A DNA stretch of 64,000 nucleotides from Pampus argenteus. Taxonomy: Eukaryota; Chordata; Actinopteri; Scombriformes; Stromateidae. Below the pieces are notes generated by a model, which saw only the letters and a list, made by a program, of their open reading frames with translations, did not search any database and was not told the origin of the DNA. The first letter of the stretch is position 1. Each line of letters begins with the position of its first letter. This document shows, one piece after another, positions 34,901 through 46,495 of this stretch. The stretch spans positions 12,899,001 to 12,963,000 of the forward strand of contig CM072877.1 of assembly GCA_036937835.1 (NCBI GenBank), given 5' to 3'. The translations under genes and the position numbers were made by a program.

Positions 34901-36472
34901 TGTCTCCCAGCTCTCCAATTGAGTTCAGCCTGCTGTCCAAAGAGGAAACCAGCTGGGGAACAATCAAGATGACATTCAGTGTCAAAGGTCAGAGAAGTTT
35001 CCTTTTGAGTAGTTGCAGGCACCAATGTCATGTGACATCAGATTGGACATGAGTCATATGACCAGTACAGTGACGCATTACATGGGAGAGTTTACAATCA
35101 GCATTGATGTGATATGACAGGATCCCATTTAAGAGATTTGGATCGTATCACACGAGTAGATGGAGTTCATCCAGTAGTAAGCAGTAATGTCCAACTTTCC
35201 ATTTTTATGGTCAAAAAATGGAAAATTGGAAATTTGAGAATCTACATTTTCATGACAACTAGGCAAACTTCATCTGCTGAGAAAGACTGTTGATATGATC
35301 GAAAGGTCTGGAATGGCTACATTGAATTAGATGAAGTCATTCTGACTACTTTAAGACTCCAAACTTAAACCACAGGCCACAAGACTTGAGTACTTTTCAA
35401 GACATTCCTGATTATAGTGAATTATAGTGAGTTTTTAGGATACCACTACGTCTCTGGTGCTCTGACATTACAGCACAGCCGCTGTCATAGATGTTCACTA
35501 TCAATAATGCATATGTACATGTACAGTATGTGCATGTTAACATGTGTTTTGCTGTCCCGTGCAGGCCCTAGCCACATGTCCCTGTACCTGATGCCTCACA
35601 GAGGAGCCAGCCTTTCCACCTGGTCATTTGGCGATGGGACGCCCCAGTTTGACCTGAGTGGAGAATATTTTGTCTTCTATTCCCATGGCCTTGATGCTCC
35701 AACATGGACCTTCTGGTTTGAAATACAGGTACCGTTTGCTGCTAAAAGGGACATTTCTGCACTCGTTATCCTTATAAACATTTCATATTCTTGCTCTGTT
35801 GCGTATATTCTTCATGTCAATTATTTAAACAGCTTTCAGTGAGTGGAGGCGTCAGTGTTTCTCACTATCATCTTTGTTTGGAAAACAATTGGGAAATTTA
35901 AAAAAAATATAACATGACAATTCTTTATCAGTGTAAAATATTGAACATATCCTTCAAAAATACTGCAGATTTGTTTTAACTTGTATATTTGACCTAATAT
36001 AAAGGTCATCAGTTACTGCAGCACCTTTGTTATCTTACAACCCAGACAGATGCAAGAGCAGTTAGGACTTTCAGACCTTCTTTTCATTCCTGACAATTTT
36101 GTGATGCCTGCAGGAGATTAGATCCGGCCAGAACTCAATTGGACTGTGTTTGAATGCAAGGCATTGTTGTCATGAGGAAAGACTAGGATAGAAAGTATGT
36201 AGATATTTTTATGAAGGACTGGAAAACTGCTATTTCTAGTCCAAATGATTTACATGATCTGTGCTGACATATTTATGTCCATCTCTGTCTGTCAGCCTCC
36301 CAGAGACCCGGACCCATCGGGCCCTGAGGGAATAATCTCGGTCGCCATCTCCTCTCACTATTTCTTTGGGAAAGACCAGAGGACTGCTCAGCTGGAGGAA
36401 ATCCTCCGTAGGTTCCCCACGTGGGCTTTTCCTTCTTCTTGGGTCAGTACCTACGACATGTACCGATACTGA
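23776..36472 (+). CDS. ermp1: endoplasmic reticulum metallopeptidase 1
   Basis: Complete. Fifteen exons: 23776-24050, 26194-26498, 28369-28496, 28670-28775, 29357-29503, 29674-29766, 31100-31312, 31521-31741, 32998-33172, 33887-34077, 34173-34325, 34548-34750, 34872-34987, 35565-35728, 36296-36472 (TGA 36470). Phases are continuous and give 888 residues (human about 904). The start has a good context (A at -3, G at +4). A membrane segment at about residues 50-72 anchors an M28 peptidase domain (about 95-370). The visible zinc and catalytic residues are H185 in CHFD, D197 in GASDDAVS, E231/E232 in NGAEEN, D307 in PSDTDF and H334 in YHTKYDTAD. All are intact, so an active enzyme is expected. 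Seven or eight further membrane segments lie between about 385 and 665, followed by a lumenal C-terminal domain. The family is an ER-resident zinc aminopeptidase-like protein (FXNA in rat follicles). No truncation or frameshift seen. Confidence 0.97.
25864..25894. repeat. (AC)n microsatellite
   Basis: AC run followed by a short TA run in ermp1 intron 1. Confidence 0.95.
25912..26030 (-). mobile_element. possible LINE reverse-transcriptase C-terminal relic
   Basis: The minus strand encodes RMVEAELLEKGLLWSKSKLA followed by AKDHDRWRNIVDAPQG. The pattern W..A...A.D...WR..V resembles the extreme C-terminus of vertebrate non-LTR retrotransposon ORF2 proteins, and a CA-type simple repeat follows it. 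It is short and degraded, and the family is not assigned. Confidence 0.4.
26499..28368 (+). other. ermp1: ermp1 intron 2
   Basis: AT-rich intron with a short CA run near 27461-27480. A 21-base segment at 28056-28076, bordered by a strong pyrimidine tract with CAG and by GTTG, could be a cryptic microexon. No other coding evidence. Confidence 0.75.
28987..29080. repeat. dispersed teleost repeat
   Basis: It contains TTTATTTATATAGTCCAAAA followed by TCACAAAA and CAGAGGGCTTTACAATCTGT. From memory this is a very frequent interspersed repeat in percomorph introns. It lies in ermp1 intron 4. Confidence 0.6.
29767..31099 (+). other. ermp1: ermp1 intron 6
   Basis: AT-rich. The central 30351-30725 stretch begins TTAAAGTCCCCCTCAAC and looks like a copy of a dispersed fish repeat. 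The end holds GT/CA-rich patches. No exon seen. Confidence 0.75.
30351..30725. repeat. dispersed repeat, TTAA start
   Basis: The stretch begins TTAAAGTCCCCCTCAACTC and contains GGGCTTCTGGGCATGATTTG and TGACATCACAGCAACTTTGG. From memory it resembles a repeat found in many percomorph introns. The right terminus is not clear and no inverted partner of the left end was found. Confidence 0.4.
31742..32997 (+). other. ermp1: ermp1 intron 8
   Basis: Intron with T-rich stretches (32570-32585, 32698-32760, 32798-32813). No exon, RNA gene or clear repeat boundary seen. Confidence 0.75.
33173..33886 (+). other. ermp1: ermp1 intron 9
   Basis: AT-rich intron. Nothing supported in it. Confidence 0.75.
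34988..35564 (+). other. ermp1: ermp1 intron 13
   Basis: It contains a hammerhead-like relic at about 35275-35310, related to the one at 39411-39450. Otherwise nothing seen. Confidence 0.7.
35729..36295 (+). other. ermp1: ermp1 intron 14
   Basis: AT-rich last intron. Nothing supported in it. Confidence 0.75.
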
Positions 36473-38796
36473 GGTCCACACACACCACAGAAGCTGATGC
36501 TGAGGAGAGCTGCAGGCTGCAGGGGGCCCCAAGAGAGACAGAAGAGATTTCAAGGGACAATACAGAGAACCGCCCCTGCTGCCGTTTCACTCCGACACAA
36601 ACACGCACAACAACTCACACTTACCCTCCCAGCCTGCCTGAAAGACCCCCATCACTGTGTCAGTAGGCTTAGTAGCTAACCAAGCAGGAAGACACGTTGA
36701 TATCAGCTGATCAGCGTGCAGTCTGACTAACTCACTGACCGATGCACCGGCCACTAAAAGCCTCATGCTCACTTCTGGGTTAGTGAAACAAAGGTTTTTT
36801 TTTGTTTTTTTTGTACTCAATCTGTTGTGCCTTTGCTTTACTCACTCTATCTTACTCTCCTCCCTGCTTTCTCTCTCGCTGACTTCCTCTCTCCGTTCTT
36901 CCTCTCTCGTGCTAACACTCATCCTGAATGAAGAACGTTGCATGGCTTCCTCTCCCTGCTCTCTCTTGTCATCAGCAAACCACTCGGGCCGTTCTCTTCC
37001 TCGGCAAAAATAACACCACCACCATCTGCACTGTAGGTGTAGTGAAATACTGCTTGGGAGGGGAAACAAAGACTGACTTTAACTGGAAACTTTGACACTT
37101 TGAAAGTCACTTTTTATCAACATGCACTTGTTGTCTTATGAGCAAATGGTTATTATATTAACTAATCAGTTAACTGTAAGATTGCTCAGCATGATTCCTC
37201 ACTAAGACCAGCACAGCGCATAATGCTTCTGTGTTTTAAAGGAGGAAATGCCAACAATCTGCTGTGATGTGTCAGAGAACCTACACATGTAGAAAACTGT
37301 GTCTGTTAATTGAAAAAAAGCTGGCTAAAATCAAAATGTCAAGGTGTCCCTTTTTAAAAGATTTTTTTTTCTGAAAATAGTAAGATTTTGCTCAAAGAGC
37401 AATGAGGAGTTTGTCTTAAAGTGTTTGTCTTGATGTATTCGGGCAAACCTAATGTCTTTCTTTTTGACAAGAAGTTGAAGTTTGACAAGACCAGAATGTG
37501 GAAACGAGCTCAAAACGTCCTGTGATTTAAAATGATTCCCCAAGCCTTCAGGGTGACTGTGTGGGGAAACGAGCAATGCAAATCCACTCATTAACAGCGT
37601 CAGAGTCCGTCAGCTTGTTCTGTTTCATGTGAAAGTGCTGATTATCTACATTTCCTGTTACTGTAACATTATTTGGATCTGTGCTGTAAGCTGTCTCCAG
37701 CAACATGAACTGTTCATCTTAGCTGCAGATGGAGAGAAGTTAATCAGACCTTGATACACTTTCAGTACCACTGAAACAGAACAGGAAATAGATCGTGTGT
37801 AGCTACATTTAAAAAAAAAAAATCTGATCATTCAGCAAAATAGATTTTAGTTTTTTAATCCAATTTATTAAAAAAAGCAAATGATTTAAAATCTTTATGT
37901 GCCCCTAAGAACTGTAATTTAATACTGATCATATGGAAAATGGATACTGTTTTATTCCAATTAGTTAATTCCAACTGATATTAGTAATATTATTCTAGCA
38001 TAGCATATAACACATGGAGAATAATGTTTGCAATGATAAATTGGTTAATATTTACTTGGGTTTATATTGTGCTTTTATATAAAGTAAATTCCTATTTTCC
38101 CAATAATTGGCACCGATTGACATAGTTCTCTCTAGGATGTTATTAGAAAATTGGCAACATGTTATGTTCTAACATGTTGTTAAATATAGATGGTTGTAGG
38201 ATAAAATATGAAACTGTGCTGTAGAGAGACTGTGTTAAATAGCAAGAACAACGTAATGCTTGAAGTACTGAGGAGAAACATCCAGATAATTAACAACCAC
38301 TTCACTTCCCTCAGTTGTTAATATATACAGTATAAAAAAAAGATGGTAAAACTAAAGAGTTGATGCTGCTGAGGACACTTTATAGCATTAGCTGTTGTCC
38401 ACTCATTTCTGTGGTGCATGTTGCTAATATTTCACTCATCTCATGTGGAGCTGCAGTATCACAGCCACAGTCCAGTTAGAACGAGCCGTGTTACGTGGCC
38501 GCTTCACATAGTGGGTTCCATGTTACAGTCGGTGTCACCACTACCTCTACATTGTTCAAAACTTAATGTTCTTGCAAAGACTGGTTTTAATGTTATAGTT
38601 GGACAGATTTAGATGAGGTTGAGGTGCAAGACATATAATTTTGATGGTCTATAAAGCATCATGGACAGCCTCTCTTGTAGATGTACCTAAAGCGGTCTGC
38701 TTCCATAGGTGAATCGCATTTCTGTGCATCTAAAAAATATCCAGATGACCGTCCCTTCCCTGCCTTCAGCCCCACACACTGATAAATTCCAATAAA
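36473..38796 (+). other. ermp1: ermp1 3' UTR (putative)
   Basis: Non-coding sequence after the ermp1 stop up to the first well-placed AATAAA on the + strand (38791-38796). A second signal lies at 38933-38938. No other gene seen. The true end is not fixed by sequence. Confidence 0.45.
38791..38796 (+). terminator. ermp1: candidate ermp1 polyadenylation signal
   Basis: AATAAA about 2.3 kb after the stop codon. A second AATAAA follows at 38933-38938. Confidence 0.35.
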
Positions 38797-41189
38797 ACAC
38801 AAAAGTAATGTCATAAAGTTGCTTGTTGGCATTTTGATCCCCCCCTTTATATAATCAAAAGTGGGATCTGGTTGTAAAAAGTTTAGTTTTTATTTTGCAC
38901 TTGGGAGATCAATTGAGCAAAAATGCTAAAATAATAAATGACTGTCTTCTTGTCCACCTTGTGTTCCACGCAGCGACGCGTCCCCTATGTGATCTATGTT
39001 GTCTGCTTCAGTCACACAAAACGAAACGCTGACATGAAGGAGGCCTTAAAGTTTCGCTTCCAACGAGACACAAAATGTTTACTGTGTAACGTGGACACAA
39101 ACATCTCAGTGGTCTTAACGCTATCAAGTGCCGCACTGTGCAGAATTTGTATGTATGTGAACTGTCGTCTGTCTGGAAGTCACAGCCTCTTATAGTACTC
39201 GGCAGTTTGAGAACAGATTGTCCTTCTGTGTTTTTTCTTTTTATGCATGACACGTCACACCAGATTTAATTCAAGTTGGTGGGTTGTTGTTTTTTTTGAC
39301 GAAAACATCCTCTCAGTGGCCAACATGGATGACAAGTCTGTAATGAGTTAAGAAAAAAAAAAATGGAAATCTGAACATTTACTGTATACTACCGTGACAA
39401 ACAGAAATCCATCTGCTGAGGAAGATCGTGAGACTCGATCAAAAGCTCCAGACTGAGACTCAAAAAGCAAAAGATTAAATAAATAAATATGCATCTGCTG
39501 TTTATAAAATGATTATATGATTAAAGAAAATGAAATATCTTATGACAGTGAACAGACTCATCTACCTGATGTAAAAAATACTCTGCAATAGTTAGTCAGT
39601 AATGTAAATTGGTTAAAACGTCAGTATGAACGGTTAATATATCAGTTAAGTCCTGCCTCTGTCCCACATGCTGCTGTGTCAACGCTGCTGCTCCACTGCT
39701 GTTGGTAATGAGTCAACGTGAACGACAGCAGATACAGAAACGGACCCATGTTTCTTCTCATGATCAGTCAGCAACATCACCTCACTCATTCTCCTCAAAG
39801 TTTTCAACTACTGGCACTTTTGTTGAGTTTTACCTTCTGTCAGCAGGTAATGGTTAATAGATTAACAGGGTTGTTCGATGGAGCCTGAACTGATGTGGTT
39901 TTTTCTCTTCAGGCTGAGTGAGACATGAATGAAAAGGAAACTCAAGTCTTTCCTTTTTTTTACTGAAAGCACCTGGGGGAAAGAGAACAGGCTGACATCA
40001 CGGTTAAGTCATGTATGTCTAACAGAAGATAAGATCTAAACCTGTTTTTATTTAAAGTGCTTCAGTTGATATTCAGAGCATTTACGGAAGATAGTTTTAT
40101 TAACAAATGTAAATTAATATTTTTCTAACAATCCGTTGTAAAGTTGCATAGTGTTTGATTTTTGTTGCAGACTGGAGGACAGCAAAGAATTGGAAAATGA
40201 GTTTTGTGTAGTAAGCTTAAAAAAAAAAAAAAAAAAAAAAAGTCAGTGATTCTCACTGGTCGCTTCTGTTTGTGGCAAAAATTATAGGATTTTTGTTTAA
40301 AGTCATAACATTAAGTGGGATAATAGTCAATGAATAACAAAAGGTGCGCTTGTTTTTGATGAAAGCATAGGAGGGACTGCTGTAAATGTGGGACGGAGTG
40401 GGGAGATGTTTGGTATAAAGCTGTGAAATGGCTCATCCTGCACCGTTGATGCTCCCACTGTGCTTTTACCGAGCGCTGCTACAGAGCTTAACATAGAAAA
40501 CAACAAATTGTGACTTTACGACAGAATCTAATGTATTAATGTAACTCAGTTTAGACTGAGAGGCTGACCAAGCACTGCTGTGTGTCTTTGTACAGTGTGA
40601 ACTGTCATTCAATGGAACAAGTAAAATCTAAGATTTTACTCATACACACACGTCCATATCAGCTTGAGAAATAAACTATTGAACAGAGATATTCTAGGAT
40701 ACACGAACGTTGAAATGTCTTAATACTTGTCATTCGTTTCATTATAGTTACATAAACTGTTTTGTCAAACATCTTCACCCATGCCTATTTCATAATTGTT
40801 GTCGTTTCAGTTTTTTGTTCTAAAAGTGTTCTAAAACTAAGATTTGTTTGTAAATGAGATTGATTTGACACTTTAAACTGCTGTTTTGCTTTTTTCAAAA
40901 ACTGCATATTTGTCTTTTAGTTGGGATTAAGTGATTGATATTAGGGAATACTGGGGTTGATCTGGTTAACAGTATCCATTTATTGAATGGATGGGATGAT
41001 TTTTACATTATGCAAAAAGCTTGAATTAAATTAAAGCACTTACAACAATTCATATGCTTATGTTGATGTTTCATGTTATATTGTCCTGCTTGCCCATACA
41101 TACATACATACATACAAACAGATCAGATTATATTTATATACACAGCAAACTGGTATTCAATGAAACAAACTAACCATTTTTAAAAATAA
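38797..41189. other. convergent intergenic region ermp1/ric1
   Basis: AT-rich. It holds a hammerhead-like relic at 39411-39450, an A-rich tract at about 40220-40241 and a short CATA tandem at 41096-41118. No gene supported. Confidence 0.6.
39411..39450 (+). other. hammerhead-like motif (decayed)
   Basis: CTGAGGA is followed by GATC, a nine-base loop, a second GATC (self-complementary stem II) and then AAAAGC, where a hammerhead would have GAAA. The related copy at 35275-35310 reads CTGAGAA and later GATCGAAAGG, so it keeps the GAAA but has lost the G of the GA pair. Together they look like two decayed copies of one hammerhead-bearing retroelement end. Confidence 0.35.
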
Positions 41190-41195
41190 TTTATT
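41190..41195 (-). terminator. ric1: candidate ric1 polyadenylation signal
   Basis: Minus-strand AATAAA about 3.5 kb beyond the ric1 stop codon. Closer alternatives cannot be excluded. Confidence 0.3.
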
Positions 41196-41916
41196 GGTCT
41201 TTTATGTACAAGGAAACAATTAAGTAGAAAACCAAACATGAGTAGAAAAGACAAATGTACAAGAGTCTTTACACTGCATTGAGAATGTCGGCTGCTGTTT
41301 CTGCCCCAGAAATAAAACTCAACTCTGAGACAGGAAGCAGGCAATACTTCTTAAACTGTACACAAGAGGGGGGAGCGTGTCCACTTCTGAGTGAACGTCA
41401 CATACGCGTACCACGTGACATACCTGACCGCTCCTCGCCCGCTGAGAAGGAAACCATTTAAGAAAAAAAAAAAAAAAAAATCAGAAATATTCATTTCCGT
41501 AGGAAATTGTCTTGCATGCCATCAGCATTAGTTCTGAGCGTCAATATGGTTACATGTATCTGATAAGGAGAGGGGGGGGGGTTTGTGTGTGAGGTGTTTA
41601 TGGGACACAGAATGGACCAAAAACTCTAGTTTGTAGTTTGCATTAATATGTCACATTTGTACGTCTTAAGAAAACAGAAAACACCGGTTAACGCGTTTAA
41701 AATTGGGCGCTACCACTCAGTTTCTGGGGGGGAAACTTACAAACAATCACTGCAAGAGAGAATTCATCAATTAACCTATTGTGTTAAAAAAAAAAAAATA
41801 TTGATTTACATGAACATTATTAACATCTGCATTTTTTTGTAGCCTACTGATTACTTATTGATCCACTCCACACAAATGGACTGTTCCAAGTGCTAAATAA
41901 GACCTAAATGTACCCA

Positions 41917-41931
41917 GGGTGGGTGGGTGGG
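41917..41931 (+). other. G-quadruplex motif
   Basis: Four GGG runs separated by single T loops, the most stable parallel G4 pattern. It is on the strand opposite to ric1, so in DNA or an antisense transcript rather than in the ric1 mRNA. Confidence 0.7.
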
Positions 41932-44539
41932 CATGTTGACACCACTAATAGCATGGACGTGTTAACGGGGCATTTTCTGCCATCTCAAGACATACATTTG
42001 ACGTATTAATGCGAACACCAAACCAGATGTTTTGGTCCAATCGGCGTTCCATAGTTTTTGTCCCCTCGGCATAATGATTCAATCGCTCAATCGAAGCAAC
42101 CGGTTATAACAGAAGGCCTCTGGACGTTAAAGTCTTTGGTTCATCAAGTTACCATTTTCAAGTAAAGCTTACAGCAGAGCAGTGTAGTGTAGCTGTAGGC
42201 TTGTTCAGAGTGGAGACAGACAGGGTTCATGTTGAGTGACAATAGTACATTAGTGTCAACAACAAAGCAGTCATTTTGCCCTTTTGTGAGTATTCCAACA
42301 ATACAAGCAGTTTATAAAGAATTGAAATTTAAAAAAAAAAAAAACTGTCAACAAATCTCATGTTTAGAGTCAAACCAACGATGAACTTGTCCTACTTAAA
42401 AACTGTGTGTGTGTATCCAAAGCCCGATAGATCATATTCCTCTGTGGTGTAGACCTCCGTTGTTTTCCAGAAGCCATTAAAAACATGTCAAAGAGCCACA
42501 CCACTGTATTGGATGACATGTTCCTTCACCAAGAAGGCAAGCGTGAAGATTTTCAGTCTCAGGAGATCAGTTCCTTGTACAACAGTTGTTTTTTGCGCAT
42601 GCACATCTTTTTGCAGTGCTACGCTAGCTCGTTGTGCTACATATCACAACCTCTTGACATTGTACTACATTATAAATTCTCAAAGAATATCAATGTAGAA
42701 GTCTACAGCACAGAGGAATATTATATATCAGGCTTTGAATGCACACACTACTTGTTATCAGGATAAATTCATTACTGCTTTGGTTCTGCACATGAGTATG
42801 CTGACAATAAGAAGCCTTATACTTTAACCCATAACACAACCAACTTATGTTGTGCGCACAGACAACAGCACAAAAGAAATCTGTAAAATATAATGTGATT
42901 AGTAATAAAAAAAATACAAGCAAACAGATGGGGGACGAAATGGAAAAAGAAGCAGTGAACATAAAACAAAAAAATAAAGCTGAGTAACATTTCAATACAT
43001 TGCACAATATAATACTGACATATGACAGTGATAAATTTTAGTGCTTGTGGTAGAGAGCCAATAAACGACTTTGATTAAGTGGGGGGGGGGTTTGTTGTTT
43101 TATATATATATTTTAAAAAAAACTCTCCAGGTATCAATTCAGCAATTATAACTCAGCCATATTGCCAATAAATAATCATAATATTGAGGACTACTACAAT
43201 AAAAATCAATTCCATGTGATGAAAGTCATAACACATACTGTACCAACATGTTATGTCAAGTGGTCTAGATATGGGATATGTATGTTTATCGGACCCTCTG
43301 GACGAAATATGAACCTTATCAGATGAAGAAGGTCCATTACACGTAAAAAAAAAAAAAAAAAGATATTGATGCATTACTGTTAAACACTACTGAGGAGGGT
43401 ATCGAATAATGTTCTCGCAAGATGTGATGGGTACGAAATCTACAGAGCAGGATGGTTTTATAATAACACAATATTCATGATCTGCCTCACTGATGATAGG
43501 ACACACATGTTCAATCTCTCAGACCAACCTTAATGTGTGTTTAAAAGCTGGATAAAAGTATCATATGGTTTGGTTTTTTTTTTATAGCGTCCGTTTTGCT
43601 CAGGCCCTTCACCGCACTACAGCCTGAAATCTGGCCAGTTCAGCAGCAATCTGCTTCGCTCGTTGTCTGACAAGCTGATATTAGCTCGGACACTTTGGGG
43701 GCCTGGACTTCAGCCATGTCGGATTCTGTTAAAACCTCATCTGGTGCATGAAAAATACATGAACGCAGGTACTGATCCGTGGTAAGAAACTAGTCTTTTG
43801 CGCTTGCAATAGTGGATTTTTCTCGTTTGCTTAGAAATCTTAAGGTTGTCACTTCTCCAGAATTACACAGAATTCATACAATGACTTGTTTTCTACAGGG
43901 AGGGACAAGGTGTCATCGATAGAAAAATAACATTATCTTGTTGTACACAGTTACATTATTGAAAAAAGTATCACAAAATATTTTAAAATCATATGAGGTA
44001 TGAAAGTATGAAACACCCCTTGTGCACACAAACGTAACTGCACACTTACTGTCGGCTCAGACACACTTCAGTGCATCTTGTGAACTGGAGCTTTGTTCTA
44101 CGTTATCCGCAGCAATGTTTCAAATTTTGATTTTATTTTCTTTCTTTTTTTGTCTTTGAAGTGATTCTTGCTGTACTGTTTGTATTAATCGAAATAATTG
44201 AGCTTTTTGTCTGCTCTGTGTCTATAGTCTAAAGAAAAGACACATAACATCTGTCTTGGAATAGAAAGCCTGGTGCTTTCCTGCGCTGGTCTACAGCTTC
44301 TGAACACCACAAAACACACGGAAACATACAAACTGACACAGGTGACCTTTGTTTTTCTAACAGCACGTCTTCTGCTGTCAGAATGAACTTTTTCTCTGGT
44401 TGTGCCGTCATGTCTTTGTGCCATTTGGTCTGTCTCACTCAGTATCCACAGGGGCTCTAGTCAACACAAAGGGCAAATCTGAAGAGTGGATAATACTGAC
44501 TGAAGCAAGAACCTGCAGGAGAGGTACTGTCTGTGCGCG

Positions 44540-44577
44540 TACACACACACACACACACAAGCGCACACACACACACG
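44540..44577. repeat. imperfect (AC)n repeat
   Basis: AC run interrupted by GCGC, about 100 bases beyond the ric1 stop codon. Confidence 0.9.
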
Positions 44578-44681
44578 CATACAAAAATAAAGTCCATTTC
44601 CAGTCAGCAACTGCTGCTACTTCCCCCTTTCCCACACGGCCCACAAGCTCACAGGTTAGCGTTCAGATGAGGCTGCTGAGT

Positions 44682-46443
44682 TCAGGACAAGGTGCAGTCG
44701 TAGGCTCCCTCCTCCTCTCCCTGCTCCTCTGTCTGCTCGGGTGGACAGTCCTCAGTGGGAGGTCGTGGAAAACCTCCAGCGGGCTCGAGGGAGGGCAGGG
44801 CCAGGCCCAGTGGAGGTGCCGCTCCCCTGCTGTCCTCGGGACGTGGTAAAGCGGCGCCTCCCAGCCCCTCAGAGCCGCCGAGTTTGGAGCTCTGGCTGAT
44901 GGGCTGGAAGGCTTCAGGCTGCACCTGCTCAGGCACTGAATCCATGAGCTGCTGCAGCTGCGGCTGGATCAGGTTGAGAAATGGTTTGTATCCCAGGCTG
45001 GTGAAACATAACAGATGTAGTGAAAAAGTTAATTATAAGTATGAGATCTTCACCTTCATTGCACTGGAAAAACACACTGAAACATTCAAATCTGGACAGG
45101 TCACATGCTACACCTACCAGTCAGTAGAGGCCCATGTGTCAACGGCCAACAAGCCGTTTCGGACACTCTGCACAGTTTCTGAGGGAACCTCTGGGCTGTC
45201 CAGGAAGCTGATCACCTGTTTGATGACATTCGCATCCCGCAAGATCAAACCAATCACAACACACCATTCCAGACAACCTGCCTCCATGAACACATGAAGG
45301 AGATATCTGGAAGTCAGAGAGAGACAGAGCTGTCAAAAACTGTATTTGCTTTCACTTCACACTGATACATTGATCATGATAATATGACAAATTATAATAC
45401 GATCATTTTTTTTAAAATTACCTGAGCTGCACCTGCGACTTGTGCGGGCCTTTGTTGGCCAGCTCCATGGAGATGTGCTCCAGCTCGGCCTGGCTCAAAC
45501 TCAGAGTCGAGGAGTTTTCATCAACCATCGTCCAATCACCATCCACCACTGAGCTGGTCTCTGTTAAGTCTGTGGCTGAGCCAATACTGTACTCCTCCAC
45601 TAGAGGGATGAGAAAAAAAAAGGTTGTGGAAAAACAGAAAACAAAACAAACTTTACAGACTAAAATAACACAAGTCGACAAGAATAAAAGGAAGATTAGA
45701 AGCTGAACAGCTGATAGGACAGATCGTATTACCTTTGTTGGTGAGCAGCGACAGGAACGCGTCATGTGTCTGTGGTGAGTGTTGGTTGGAGTTAGCGGAT
45801 GAGGCCGTGTCCATGTCTTTGGTCCTCTGCCCGAGCCCGTCCATCCAGGTGTGGTTGCTGGGAGCAGCCTGAGGTGGCGCTGTGTCCATGTCACTGTTCA
45901 ACAGGCTGTCAGCTGACTGCGACTTCAACAGCCGTGTGCTCAGTACTTAAAACAACAACGACAGAACGTATGATGTCATGGACATAAAGCCAAAGATACT
46001 GTAAACAACCTAAAATTAAAAAGAGTGAAGATTTACTTCTCAATGTTTCCTGGATGGATCTCAAGTAACTCACCTGCGCGACACCGTCCGTTCTTTAGTG
46101 GCGAGCTGAGGCTTCCCACAGGAATAACTGGGAATGGCCAGAGAAAATCCTTGTGGAGTCTCTTCAATGCCAAAACAAAATCATCAACGTGGGCCACGCG
46201 GTTTCGTTCACGACACAACCAGCCGATGAGCTCAAAGCCCAGCTGCGCGGAGAAGCATCCCAGGTCACGAAGGCGTATCTGCTCCAGGAGGTGGCGAGCG
46301 TGGCGCCAGAGCATCATATCGATATACATGTTCTCTGCACACTCCATATCCCGACTGGAAGGAATTAAAACAGGAAGGAGGAGGAAAGAAAATGTGCAAA
46401 CATTTAGATGTGATCGAGAATATTTTAAAATACTAATCACTCC

Positions 46444-46495
<52 letters not shown>

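Larger units (their letters stand above)
41190..44681 (-). other. ric1: ric1 3' UTR (putative)
   Basis: This follows the ric1 stop on the minus strand. The minus-strand AATAAA at 41195-41190 would give a 3' UTR of about 3.5 kb. It contains a four-run G-quadruplex motif on the + strand at 41917-41931, G10 runs near 41570 and 43081, and a CA-rich block at 44540-44577. No other gene seen. Confidence 0.4.

Noticed and set aside
44755..45297. 180-residue plus-strand frame opposite the last ric1 exons
   Set aside because: It is an antisense shadow of the ric1 C-terminal exon (GC-rich, Pro/Glu-coding) with no recognisable domain.
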